A stretch of DNA of 64,000 nt from CAWBNS01 sp964445105 (GTDB taxonomy: Bacteria; Chlamydiota; Chlamydiia; Chlamydiales; JAJFMA01). Position numbers and translations under genes: made by a program. The notes below the pieces were generated by a model that was not told the origin of the DNA, ran no database searches, and worked only from the letters and a program-made list of their open reading frames with translations. The stretch lies in assembly GCA_964445105.1 (NCBI GenBank), contig CAYUJS010000003.1, positions 1-64,000 on the forward strand, in the 5' to 3' direction. Each line of letters opens with the position of its first letter. Position 1 is the stretch's first letter. Positions 36,066 through 44,644 of the stretch are shown here, piece by piece.

Positions 36066-36708
36066 AAGTAGAGATCCAAAGAAAAAGCGATTTTAAAACA
36101 CAACATCATATTTGCTGTCTCTGTTGTTGGCAACGAGTTTGCCGGTTTGCAGGCAGGGTATAGGGAATTACGGCAAGTCCCTGATTGGCCTGCGACAGGT
36201 CAACGGATGCCTCGGGCCTTGAGGAATTGCGAATCATTATGAGCGCCCTTTGTAAAGTACTCTATCTGTCTGGCGGGATGCTTGAGATGATCATATGATT
36301 GGCTTGTAAAGGATAGTATGAGGCATGCAAGGCCATTGGTGAGAAGAGACAGGGCTAAAAAAGCTCCGAAAATTTCCGTGAGGCCTTTTTGTCTATATGG
36401 CGTGGGTCTGAGACGTTATTAGGGATCGAAGATTTCTTCTGATTTCCTGTGCGCTGGGGTTCGCAAGTTAACGGCTTGAGTAGAGTGGCGTTTCACAGCG
36501 CTTTATCGAAGAAAAGCTACTTTAAGGTAACCTGGGAGAGGAAATTTTCTCTGGTGAGAAAATATGTATTCTTTATGCGATGTCAGGTCTTTGCTAAAGA
36601 AAGCGTTTAATCGCGCGCTTCGCAACGGCGCATGTCGGTCGTGAATATCTCTGCATTTAGTACCGCCTGCCATTTTGAAGCGCCCACTAGTCAGACTGTA
36701 CCTAAGAT
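36066..36708. other. Empty intergenic stretch
   Basis: 643 bp between uup and ygaP, both on the minus strand. I see no convincing frame, hairpin, tRNA or repeat copy. The right part carries the end of the ygaP operon and the left part the uup promoter. It may be an eroded gene. Confidence 0.5.
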
Positions 36709-37227
36709 TTACTGATTCCAGGGCATTTTGGCCAAGAACTTAGCTAGCGCACACCAACCTGTAAGGCCATTGTAGAGTAGGCCGAAGCCCAATAGACCGG
36801 CCAGAGTGAAAAAATGAGGGCTCAAGAGGTATCCTAAAAGCACACTCAAAGTAATACTAGAGCCGATGATGACCTGCACTTGTTGAGGCAAGGGTAAAAC
36901 ACGATCTTTGGCTGTTTTGACAGGAAAGCCCGCTTGCTTCCAGGCGAGGAGGCCGCCTTCAAGATTATAGATGTCTAGTTTGGGGTTTTGAGCCAAGAGC
37001 GTTTCGCAGGCCGTTCGGCTGCGTTGGCCGGAGCGGCAATGGATGACGATCTTTTTTTCTTCGCTATCGGGCAACGTTTGGAGTGACACCTGGCCTAGGG
37101 AGAGGAGCTGAGCGCTAGGAATGCTTTCAGCGCGGTTTTCACCGGGCTCCCGCACGTCAACTAGGATAGCCTCGCTTTTATCGAGCCAGTTTTTGAGGGT
37201 GGATGCGTCGACAGTGTTGATGGACAT
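36709..37227 (-). CDS. YgaP-like rhodanese with membrane anchor
   Basis: 172 residues: a rhodanese domain (1-~105) with active-site loop HCRSGQRSRTAC carrying the catalytic Cys, then a two-helix membrane hairpin (~120-165) of the DUF2892 kind, the architecture of E. coli YgaP, an inner-membrane sulfurtransferase. The ATG at 37227 follows AGGAG. It is the last gene of the dprE1-dprE2-ubiA-rluB string, 22 bp after rluB. Confidence 0.88.
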   Translation of the reverse strand: MSINTVDASTLKNWLDKSEAILVDVREPGENRAESIPSAQLLSLGQVSLQTLPDSEEKKIVIHCRSGQRSRTACETLLAQNPKLDIYNLEGGLLAWKQAGFPVKTAKDRVLPLPQQVQVIIGSSITLSVLLGYLLSPHFFTLAGLLGFGLLYNGLTGWCALAKFLAKMPWNQ

Positions 37228-37249
37228 AAGGTGCTCCTAGGTTGGGGTT

Positions 37250-37984
37250 TTAAAACCTTTCGTGGGGCTTAAGGTATCTCCAGTGGCCTTCTGGGAGGTC
37301 TCCTAACCGGACACGCCCTACACGCACACGCTTGAGTTTGGCTACATACAGGCCGACAATTTCGCACATGCGTCGAATTTGGCGTTTTTTGCCTTCGATG
37401 AGGATAAAGCGCAAGACATCAGGCGGCATGAGGTCGACTTTGGCAGGTTTTAGCTTCACATCGTCTAGCCACAGCCCATAGCGAAGGCGGCGTAGCATGT
37501 CCTCGGTGATCTCTCCATCGACACGGACGATATATTCTTTTTCAATTTCAGAGCCAGGGCCGATCAATTTTTTGACGATAGCGCCATCTTGGGTCATCAC
37601 CAACAAGCCCTTGGAGTCGATGTCTAGGCGACCTGCCACGGCGAGTTTTTTGAGATGACTTGGCTGGAGTGGCCGATCGCCTTCAATGCGGATCTGGTTT
37701 TTTGGAATGACAAGGTCAATGGCAGAGGGGTAGCCTTTTTCTGGCTGCGTGGACACATAGCCCAGGGGCTTATTGAGTACAATGGTCACTTTGCTTTGCT
37801 GTGCTTTTTTGGCCTGATGCGTCAGTTCAATTTTGGCGTTGAGTGTCACCTTCGTGCCGAGAGTAGAGACTACTTGCCCATCGACCAGTACCTGGCCCGC
37901 TTCAATGTATACGTCGGCCTCTCTGCGTGAGCAGAGGCCGCGCTCGGTCATTAATTTTGAAAGTCGGATCATTTCTTGTTCCAT
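37250..37984 (-). CDS. rRNA pseudouridine synthase, RluB/RsuA family
   Basis: 244 residues from the ATG at 37984 (37996 also possible). An N-terminal S4 RNA-binding domain (MIRLSKLMTERGLCSRREAD) is followed by the catalytic domain with the Asp motif AGRLDIDSKGLLVMTQDG near residue 105, and the C-terminal EGKKRQIRRM motif. It isomerises a uridine of 16S or 23S rRNA; which one cannot be told, though the length and arrangement favour RluB. It follows ubiA with a ~40-bp gap on the same strand. Confidence 0.9.
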   Translation of the reverse strand: MEQEMIRLSKLMTERGLCSRREADVYIEAGQVLVDGQVVSTLGTKVTLNAKIELTHQAKKAQQSKVTIVLNKPLGYVSTQPEKGYPSAIDLVIPKNQIRIEGDRPLQPSHLKKLAVAGRLDIDSKGLLVMTQDGAIVKKLIGPGSEIEKEYIVRVDGEITEDMLRRLRYGLWLDDVKLKPAKVDLMPPDVLRFILIEGKKRQIRRMCEIVGLYVAKLKRVRVGRVRLGDLPEGHWRYLKPHERF

Positions 37985-38024
37985 AAGCAAAAGCATAGTA
38001 ACCGTTTACGAGGTCTAGTGCAAC

Positions 38025-38897
38025 CTATGAAATCAGCCAGACTGTCGAGGTGGCCCACAAGCAGGCTGTGATGAGGGTGTGTCGATCACCTAAGAGCTCT
38101 CTTGCGGGATTTTCGCCCGCTTTCCAACGGTGTAATAAATAGAGGTAGCGGAAGATACCGTAGGTGACCATGGGGACCGTCCCGATTAAGTACTGGGTGT
38201 GGTGCGCCTGGATGGTTTGGGCGGCCGTGGTGTACAAACTGTAAGAAATGATTGCCCCAGCGGAGGTGATACTCAGTAGGTTATCCAGCAGCGCTGGGGT
38301 GTATTGTGTGAGGACCTTCCGTCGGTGCGTAGTCTGGTCTCCAAGCACAAGGATTTCGGCGCGGCGTTTGGAAAAACCTAAGAAGAGAGTGAGCATAGCG
38401 GTGCAAAGAAGCAACCATTCAGAAGGGGGAATGCCGACGCCGAGAGTGCCCGCTAAAACACGCAGGATAAATCCTGCTGAGATCACGAAGACATCGACCA
38501 GAACCACATTCTTGAGTTTGTAGGAGTAAGCGAGGTTGAGGATGGTGTAACCGATCACCAGCCAGAAATCAGTGTGGCTCACCAACGAGGCAATATAGAT
38601 CGATCCAACCCAAAGTGCGCTTGCTAGCGCCAATGCTACAGACACAGAGACGGTGCCTGCGGCTAGCGGGCGATTTTTCTTTTTAGGGTGGTGCCGGTCG
38701 CTCATGCAGTCAGACCAATCATTCAGAATGTACATAGCGCTGGAGGCAAGCGAAAACGCCAACGCCGCAGCTATCACATGCAGGAAAAGGGGACCATTGT
38801 CCCAAGCATGGCTGAAGAAGAGGCCGATCAAAACAAAGCCATTTTTCCACCACTGTACGGGCCTCATGAGCTGCAGCAATTGCTTGGGGTGATTCAT
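38025..38897 (-). CDS. UbiA-family decaprenyl-phosphate phosphoribosyltransferase (DPPR synthase)
   Basis: 290-residue polytopic enzyme of the UbiA superfamily, in the branch that moves 5-phosphoribose from PRPP to a polyprenyl phosphate (Rv3806c-like). It starts LMRPVQWWKNGFVLIGLFFS. The substrate motif NDWSDCMSDRHHPKKKNRPLA is near residue 60 and the second Asp-rich loop is YKLKNVVLVDVFV near 150. GGAGAGG sits 2-4 bp before the ATG at 38897. It follows the dprE2-like gene by 9 bp, completing a polyprenyl-phospho-arabinose pathway set. Confidence 0.87.
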   Translation of the reverse strand: MNHPKQLLQLMRPVQWWKNGFVLIGLFFSHAWDNGPLFLHVIAAALAFSLASSAMYILNDWSDCMSDRHHPKKKNRPLAAGTVSVSVALALASALWVGSIYIASLVSHTDFWLVIGYTILNLAYSYKLKNVVLVDVFVISAGFILRVLAGTLGVGIPPSEWLLLCTAMLTLFLGFSKRRAEILVLGDQTTHRRKVLTQYTPALLDNLLSITSAGAIISYSLYTTAAQTIQAHHTQYLIGTVPMVTYGIFRYLYLLHRWKAGENPARELLGDRHTLITACLWATSTVWLIS

Positions 38898-38906
38898 GAC
38901 CTCTCC

Positions 38907-39650
38907 TTACAGCTTTAGACGCTTAAACAGACGCTCTGGAATGGCACAGATGATGTACATAACATAACGCCAAAACCAGGGGAGATACACTACGTCGGTA
39001 GATTTCTCCAGGGCCCGAACAATTCCTTCCCCAATCTCAATGGGAGAAGCCACTAGGAACATGCCTTTTTTTCCGAAGGTCATCGCGGTGTCCACAAAGC
39101 CAGGTTTAATGGTGACGACGCGTACAGAGCTTGGGTAAAGCCGGTTTCGCAAGCCCTCTAAATAGATGCTGAGGCCGCTTTTGGCGGATCCGTAAAGGTA
39201 GTTACTTTGGCGCCCGCGGTCGCCTGCGACTGAAGAAAGAGCCACCATGAAGCCCTGCTTTCGCGTTTCGAAGTAGTTGGCGCATAGGTTGAGGATAGAG
39301 CAAGGTCCGGTGTAGTTGCGCTCGATGATCGCCTGCGTTTCAGAGAAGTGTCGCTGGCCGCTTTTTTGGTCGCCAAGATAGCCCACTGCTAGCACCACGC
39401 CCGATAGCTCGCCACAGCTGTCGATGGCGGTTTGCAAGAAAGAGGGATGGGAAGCAAAATTTTGGACATCAAAGGTAGCAAATAGCACCTTCACTTGAAA
39501 ACGTATTTGCAGATCGCAGGCGAGCCGCTGCAGCTCATCGGCATCTCTGCTGGCTAGGTATAGGGGGTATCCTCTTTCTGCCAGCGATTCAGCAACGGCG
39601 CGCGCGATGCTGGAGGTAGCTCCAAGGATAAGTACGGGGTGCGGGGCCAT
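38907..39650 (-). CDS. DprE2-like short-chain dehydrogenase
   Basis: 247-residue SDR. The NAD motif LILGATSSIARAVAESLAERG is at the N-terminus, with NYTGPCSILN, the catalytic Ser in SSVAGDRGRQSN and YxxxK in YLYGSAKSGL, and the C-terminal hydrophobic tail typical of DprE2. DprE2 reduces the keto intermediate made by DprE1 to give decaprenylphosphoryl-arabinose. The start codon overlaps the dprE1-like stop by one base (TAATG), so translation is coupled. The family alone includes many SDRs; the neighbour genes decide the call. Confidence 0.87.
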   Translation of the reverse strand: MAPHPVLILGATSSIARAVAESLAERGYPLYLASRDADELQRLACDLQIRFQVKVLFATFDVQNFASHPSFLQTAIDSCGELSGVVLAVGYLGDQKSGQRHFSETQAIIERNYTGPCSILNLCANYFETRKQGFMVALSSVAGDRGRQSNYLYGSAKSGLSIYLEGLRNRLYPSSVRVVTIKPGFVDTAMTFGKKGMFLVASPIEIGEGIVRALEKSTDVVYLPWFWRYVMYIICAIPERLFKRLKL

Positions 39651-40999
39651 TAGGGCTCTCCGATACGCAAACGCCGAGCCAGGTCAGAGCTAAACTGGTT
39701 CTCTGGGTCGTATTGGCGCTTGATGGTGAGCCATTCGCAATAACGAGGATACATTTGGCGAAAGCTTTCCGGGCTGAGGCGCGCATCCTTTGCAAGGTAA
39801 ATGCGGCCACCGTGCTGCAGGACGATCTCATCGAGCTGGTTAAGATGGTGGAGCGAATCAGTGCCTTTGATCGGCAGATCCACAGCGAGTGTGTATCCGT
39901 TGGTGGGAAAGGAGAGCAGACCCAGTCCTTGAGCGCCGAAGCGTTTGACGACCGCCAGAAAAGAGGGGTCGCCTCTATGACTTAATTTGTTAAGCACCTG
40001 CTTGAATCCTTCCAAAGCGGTTGTGTGAGGCAGTACACACTGATACTGTACAAAGCCCTTTTTACCATAAAGACGGTTCCAGTGCGCGACTGCGTCGAGC
40101 GGATAAAAGTAGCTGCGGTAGTCGGTAACGAAGGGAGCTTTTTTACGACTCTGCAGTTGGTAATAAAGGCCATTAAAGAGGCGTACAGAGCAGGGGCCAA
40201 TGAGAGAACGGCTCGGGCTAATAGGGAATGATAGGTGCTTTTGAGAGGGCAGGGCAAAAGGATCTCTGCCTGCAGGTAGCTCGCTGCAGGTGGCGTGGCG
40301 GCCTACCATGAGCACGCCTTTGCCCATCTTAGCTCCCTTAGCGAGGCAGTCGATCCAGGCCACGGAGTAGAGGTCGTCCTTGTTTTTATCGTCTAGAGCG
40401 GTAAAGAGCTCTTCAAGGTTCGCCGCCGCATGGTGGTGACAAATTACAGAGGCTGTTTCAATCGGCCTTAGTTGCAGTGCCACCTCGGCAATAATCCCGG
40501 TTAAACCCATGCCGCCGATCGTAGCATAAAATAGCTCCGCATGCTCTGTAGGGCAGCAGCGCCGCAGAGAGCCGTCTGCGATCAGCAGATCTATGTAAAG
40601 TACGTGGCCCGCCAGGCTGCCATCGCGATGGTGATTTTTTCCGTGCACGTCGGCGGCAATGCAGCCGCCGAGCGTTACATACTGTGTACCCGGTGTGACG
40701 GGCAGAAACCAGCCAGCCGGTACTATGAACTTTAGGAGGGTTTCCAAACAAACGCCTGCTTCGGCTCGCAGGACTCCCTTGTCAGTATCAAATGCTAGTA
40801 CGCGATTGAGCTTTTCAGTGAGGATTACAGTACTCTTGGAGCTAAGGGCAGCATCTCCGTAACTGCGGCCCAATCCGCGTGCGAGCTTGGGTCCGCCGAT
40901 AACCAATAGCTCTTGGTAGCGCTCTGGACGGCACACAGAAGCCTGGATCGCGGGGTAGTTATTCCAAGAGGTGAGCGCTGTTAGCATTGTGGTCGGCAT
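39650..40999 (-). CDS. DprE1-like FAD-linked decaprenylphosphoryl-ribose oxidase
   Basis: 449-residue FAD enzyme of the VAO/oxidoreductase family. FAD contacts are GRSYGDAA (near 43) and TPGTQYVTLGGCIAADVHGK followed by NHH (near 105-125); substrate-domain motifs include YGKKGFVQYQCVLP and NGYTLAVDLPIKG. DprE1 oxidises the 2-OH of polyprenyl-phospho-ribose. From memory, the mycobacterial stretch equivalent to GYTLAVDLP holds the cysteine (Cys387) attacked by benzothiazinones; here it appears to be Ala. It is the first gene of the operon with dprE2, ubiA, rluB and ygaP. Confidence 0.88.
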   Translation of the reverse strand: MPTTMLTALTSWNNYPAIQASVCRPERYQELLVIGGPKLARGLGRSYGDAALSSKSTVILTEKLNRVLAFDTDKGVLRAEAGVCLETLLKFIVPAGWFLPVTPGTQYVTLGGCIAADVHGKNHHRDGSLAGHVLYIDLLIADGSLRRCCPTEHAELFYATIGGMGLTGIIAEVALQLRPIETASVICHHHAAANLEELFTALDDKNKDDLYSVAWIDCLAKGAKMGKGVLMVGRHATCSELPAGRDPFALPSQKHLSFPISPSRSLIGPCSVRLFNGLYYQLQSRKKAPFVTDYRSYFYPLDAVAHWNRLYGKKGFVQYQCVLPHTTALEGFKQVLNKLSHRGDPSFLAVVKRFGAQGLGLLSFPTNGYTLAVDLPIKGTDSLHHLNQLDEIVLQHGGRIYLAKDARLSPESFRQMYPRYCEWLTIKRQYDPENQFSSDLARRLRIGEP

Positions 41000-41076
41000 C
41001 TACTCTTTTTACAAAATACAGAGCTAAAAAGCAAATACGCGAAGTGTTTTACAACGCTTCGCGCATTAAATTTTGG

Positions 41077-41652
41077 CTAGTACCCGTGGCTAGAGCCGCA
41101 CCCGCATGCGGATTTTACGTTGGGATTGGTGATTTTGAAGCCCGACCCTTGCAGCCCGTCTGCATAATCGATTTCAGAGCCCATTAGGCGGGGGAGCATC
41201 TCTTTGTTTACGTGGATCTCTACCCCATGGCAAATTATGGTCTCGTCGTCGGCTTCGGCTTTTTCGGAATAATCCAGTACATATTCGAACCCGCTGCACC
41301 CCGCCATACGTTCGGCGAAGCGCATGCCCCAGCCGGTTTTGCCTTCCTCTTGAAGGATCGCTTGGTATTTGCTTGCGGCGCGCGCGGTGAGGGAAATCGT
41401 TGTGAGATCGACTTCTTCGTCAAGTAGAGCATTGAGGCGATTCACAAGCCGTTCAATGGCTTCTTCGTTCATACCGTGGCCTTTCATCCCCCCTTCAAGG
41501 GTCTCCCAGACAGCAGCGTGGCAGCCGACGCAATGCAATCCTGCATTGGTGATCTCTTGCGACAGCCTTTGTGCTTTCTGTGGGAAGAGAGAAAGGATCT
41601 CTTCGATGGTCATTTGTGGATGAACGCGTGTTTTTGTCTCTGGCGTATTCAT
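41077..41652 (-). CDS. DUF1858-IscA/HesB fusion, Fe-S cluster assembly protein
   Basis: 191 residues from the ATG at 41652 (AAGGA upstream). The N-terminal DUF1858 domain (~8-75) has HCVGCHAAVWETLEGG; the C-terminal A-type carrier domain (~85-191) has the first Cys in ERMAGCSGFEYVL and the paired C-terminal cysteines in SACGCGSS. A-type carriers receive and hand over Fe-S clusters. Ferredoxin is 9 bp upstream on the same strand, so the pair forms a Fe-S operon. Confidence 0.9.
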   Translation of the reverse strand: MNTPETKTRVHPQMTIEEILSLFPQKAQRLSQEITNAGLHCVGCHAAVWETLEGGMKGHGMNEEAIERLVNRLNALLDEEVDLTTISLTARAASKYQAILQEEGKTGWGMRFAERMAGCSGFEYVLDYSEKAEADDETIICHGVEIHVNKEMLPRLMGSEIDYADGLQGSGFKITNPNVKSACGCGSSHGY

Positions 41653-41661
41653 AGTCAATCC

Positions 41662-41928
41662 TTAGAATGTGATCGTTACTTTACCCTGACGGATTTTACA
41701 CTGACAAGCGAGCCGCTCACCGCAGCTTTCTTCACCGAGAAAGTCTTTTTCCTCTGTTGTAGGCTCTGAAAGATTTTCCATTCCTTCCTTCACCTCGATG
41801 ACGCAGGTGCCGCACACGCCTTCGGTGCAGGCAAAGGGCACGCCTGCCTCTTCGCATGCCTCCGCAAGGCCGCTGCCGTCGGGAAGTTCTATTTCCTCAT
41901 CCGAGTGATTGAATCTTAGAGTTGCCAT
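41662..41928 (-). CDS. 2Fe-2S ferredoxin
   Basis: 88 residues, plant/adrenodoxin-like fold. Cluster cysteines occur in PFACTEGVCGTCVIEV and a distal RLACQCKI; an extra Cys is in EESCGERLA. The ATG at 41928 follows GAGGAAAAACG. It probably donates electrons in Fe-S assembly or biosynthetic reactions, in line with the carrier gene immediately downstream. Confidence 0.92.
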   Translation of the reverse strand: MATLRFNHSDEEIELPDGSGLAEACEEAGVPFACTEGVCGTCVIEVKEGMENLSEPTTEEKDFLGEESCGERLACQCKIRQGKVTITF

Positions 41929-42072
41929 ATCGTTTTTCCTCAGGCTCTAGAATTAGGGATATTATGTAGCGATTGCGCATAATAATCAAGGCGAGATTTT
42001 GATTGATTTCTCTTCTCTACATATTGCAGACTAATGCGTTAGATCGCAACCGTTCAGGGTGGTTTTAAGGCA

Positions 42073-43449
42073 ATGGAGGCATGGGAGCAGTTCCTGTTGA
42101 TGCAGGAACGAGAAATTGGCGCCGATACAGTGCTTAAGTGGCTGCGTTCGCTGCGTTTATTGCGCTTTGATGCTTGTAATCTTTATTTAGAAGCGCGCGA
42201 TGCCTTCCAGGTCTTATGGTTTGAAGAACATATGCGGGCTAAAGTCCTGAAGTATCTAAAAAACAACAACAACCACCGCATCGATGTGCACCTCACTTTA
42301 GTCGGGTCGGAGACTGTCAAGGCAGCAAATAATCGCAAAAAAGGAGCGGCAAAAGAGCCAACCAATACCTTCGAGCTCTCCTTCGAAGAGTGGAATCCGA
42401 TTTGTACGTTTGAGAATTTGGTGCTCACTGAGCATAACTTGTTAGCCCATAAAATCCTGCGCGAAGTGGCGGGTCAGCAGCTAGCCCCTCAAATCACTAC
42501 ACATTCGGAATCTCAGTTAGCAGTATTTAATCCCATCTACCTCTATGGTCAGAAGGGGACAGGAAAGACCCATTTGCTGCAGGCAGTGGCCTACGCGTTG
42601 AAAGAGTCTGGCAAGAATGTTCTTTATGCGAGGGCGGAGACCTTTACAGATCATGTCGTAGCGGCAATTCGGGCAGGGGAGATGTCTATCTTCCGGAAGG
42701 CGTACCGCAGTATTGACGTGCTGTTGTTGGACGATATCCACGTATTTTCGCGCAAAGGGGCTACACAGGAAGAGCTTTTTCATACCTTCAACACGCTTCA
42801 TTTGGTGGGTAAGCAGATCATCATGAGCTCGAACTGCGCACCGCAAGAGCTCAAGATGATCGAGGCACGCCTAGTCAGCCGGTTTGAATGGGGGATCGTG
42901 CTGCCGCTTGAGCCGTTGCAGCCCGACGAGCGGTTAGCCGTTTTGCGCACGAAAGCAAAAGCCTTGGACGTACAGCTGTCTAACCGCGCTGAAGAATATC
43001 TATGGAAGACTTTTTCGAGTAATATCGGCGCACTTTGCCACGCGCTAGAGGCGTTGGCACTGCGTAAACATGTGCGAGAAGGCTCAGCAAAGGGTGCTGT
43101 GATCCAATTGGCCTCGGCTAGGGCATTACTAGAGGATCTCGTTGCAGAAGAGGTTGCGCACGCCCTGCAGCCCGAGCAGGTGGTACGTGCGGCAGCTGAG
43201 CACTTCGGGATACGTATAGAGGATATTATAGGCCGTGCGCAGAGCAGAGAGTTTGCCCTCCCCAGGCAAATTGCCATGCACATTTGCCGCATGCGACTCA
43301 AACTTCCCTTCACCAAAATAGGTGACCTCTTTCAAAGGGATCACACCACCGTCATGGCTTCCGTTACGCAGGTCCAAACGCGGTTAGATCTGTCTGATCA
43401 CGATCTCGCTGCTGATATTTGTGCTGTCGTGAAGAAATTGGAACGTTAG
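42073..43449 (+). CDS. dnaA: DnaA-family replication initiator (paralogue)
   Basis: 458-residue AAA+ initiator. Domain I spans 1-~85, Walker A is YGQKGTGKTHLLQA (near 157; the usual GGVGLGKT is altered but complete), Walker B LLLDDIHVFSRK (near 216), the box VII arginine region RLVSRFEWG, and domain IV has the DnaA-box reader FQRDHTTVMASV near the end. Chlamydiae carry two dnaA genes; I remember dnaA_1 lying close to lgt, as here. DNA-binding residues look intact, so it should bind DnaA boxes. A TIR element begins 8 bp after the stop. Confidence 0.92.
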   Translation: MEAWEQFLLMQEREIGADTVLKWLRSLRLLRFDACNLYLEARDAFQVLWFEEHMRAKVLKYLKNNNNHRIDVHLTLVGSETVKAANNRKKGAAKEPTNTFELSFEEWNPICTFENLVLTEHNLLAHKILREVAGQQLAPQITTHSESQLAVFNPIYLYGQKGTGKTHLLQAVAYALKESGKNVLYARAETFTDHVVAAIRAGEMSIFRKAYRSIDVLLLDDIHVFSRKGATQEELFHTFNTLHLVGKQIIMSSNCAPQELKMIEARLVSRFEWGIVLPLEPLQPDERLAVLRTKAKALDVQLSNRAEEYLWKTFSSNIGALCHALEALALRKHVREGSAKGAVIQLASARALLEDLVAEEVAHALQPEQVVRAAAEHFGIRIEDIIGRAQSREFALPRQIAMHICRMRLKLPFTKIGDLFQRDHTTVMASVTQVQTRLDLSDHDLAADICAVVKKLER

Positions 43450-43456
43450 GCTTAAA

Positions 43457-43614
43457 CCAGCAGCTCCCGCTAAAAAAAGGGAACCGAACTGGCTCTGGAG
43501 CCGCCGTCAGCTTCATTTTGCTCCTCACCCGCAAGCTTCGGCTACCAATTCGTTCCAAACTGAGCTTACTGTCAGCCTTCAGAGCCAGTTTCTTTTTTTA
43601 GCGGGGGCTGCTGG
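43457..43614 (+). repeat. TIR element, copy B (complete)
   Basis: 158-bp element bounded by inverted repeats CCAGCAGCTCCCGCTAAAAA (left) and the complement of CCAGCAGCCCCCGCTAAAAA (right), one mismatch apart. The interior is collinear with copy A in opposite orientation. It starts 8 bp after the dnaA stop and, with GC stems followed by T7/A7 tracts, could terminate transcription from either side. Confidence 0.85.
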
Positions 43615-43696
43615 GCTTACGTAAATTGTATCTTTAAAGTTCTGAAACCTATAAACTCTACGGGCAAATTAATTGAGTTTACAATCTAGGGTTAAT

Positions 43697-44545
43697 ATGG
43701 ACTACCAACATATTTTCAGTTCCGGGACTACGAACCTATACAAAATTTCGTTGTCTGGCGACCGGCGGCCGCTAGGTCTGTTGTTTAATTTTTCCAATGA
43801 AATGACCGAACAAAACTTAGAGGTCAGGCGTATTTTTATGAATGCCATTAGGGGTGAGGCGCACCAAGATATCGTCGGATTTCGCCCTTCCTGCTCGCAT
43901 ATACAAACGACTGGTGGCTGTGGAAACCGCAGAGGCGACCTGGAAGAATGCCGGTGCCGCTGGGTGGATCGGACAGTCCGCCCGAGCGTGCGCCGCGATT
44001 ACGAAGACAGGGTGATCAACGGGATTCTAGAGACCATAGAAAATAGCCAAGATCAAACAAATTTTTCCTTTAAACTAGCTATATTTGCGTCAGGTCGCTT
44101 ACTTGCTGAAGAAATTTTACTGTTCAGGTTATTCCACGAATTAGAATCAAGAAACTATTCTGGAAAGATAAGACTGTTCCTAATCGACCAATGTTACAGG
44201 CGCGTGATCACCGTTTCAACCCACTCCGACGTTCTTATACAGTCTCTTGGTAATGAGCGCTATGTGCGGCAATTTATAGAAGAAATTCATCAGCATAAGC
44301 CTATTGCCGTAAGGGTTGAGGGGATTTTTTTCTTTGATGCAGAACATTATGTCCGCCTTGCCGAAAAAGATGATAAATTTAGGCACCACTACCTGATAGG
44401 CGCTGAGATTGAAGGGACCCAGGCCTGCGTTGAAAATATCGCCTCCGCGGCTGAGTCTTCAGAGGGGCCTGGCCCTTTGATGTTAATGAAAATCCCCGAA
44501 ACTGGTGTAAACAGCCTGCTCTCCGCTCCCCAGGGTGTTCCTTAA
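43697..44545 (+). CDS. Unknown 282-aa protein
   Basis: No family recognised. The ATG at 43697 follows TAGGGTTA; the TTG 24 bp upstream is less likely. The middle reads like a Rossmann-type alpha/beta unit: FKLAIFASGRLLAEEILLF, then GKIRLFLIDQCYRRV (residues ~120-165). A Cys/Arg-rich stretch before it (GCGNRRGDLEECRCRW, near 77-92) could bind metal. No signal peptide or membrane helix. Similar chlamydial families of unknown function come to mind, but I cannot name one. A 32-codon frame follows directly. Confidence 0.65.
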   Translation: MDYQHIFSSGTTNLYKISLSGDRRPLGLLFNFSNEMTEQNLEVRRIFMNAIRGEAHQDIVGFRPSCSHIQTTGGCGNRRGDLEECRCRWVDRTVRPSVRRDYEDRVINGILETIENSQDQTNFSFKLAIFASGRLLAEEILLFRLFHELESRNYSGKIRLFLIDQCYRRVITVSTHSDVLIQSLGNERYVRQFIEEIHQHKPIAVRVEGIFFFDAEHYVRLAEKDDKFRHHYLIGAEIEGTQACVENIASAAESSEGPGPLMLMKIPETGVNSLLSAPQGVP

Positions 44546-44644
44546 ATGTCCATTCTTGTCGCTGCCTCCGCGATTGTAATAGCAGGTCTTGCTGGGTTGC
44601 TTTGGGTAAGCCTAAAAACTAAAGGATCAAGTGTAAAGCGTTGA
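44546..44644 (+). CDS. Possible 32-aa membrane microprotein
   Basis: ATG follows the previous stop with no gap (TAA-ATG), a coupling arrangement. The product is one hydrophobic helix (ILVAASAIVIAGLAGLLWVS) with a basic tail (KTKGSSVKR). It is too short to prove; the perfect membrane-anchor pattern and junction support it. Confidence 0.4.
   Translation: MSILVAASAIVIAGLAGLLWVSLKTKGSSVKR

Noticed and set aside
43419..43601. 60-codon frame across the dnaA end and copy B
   Set aside because: It is a by-product of the repeat element and the 3' end of dnaA; no independent start signal.
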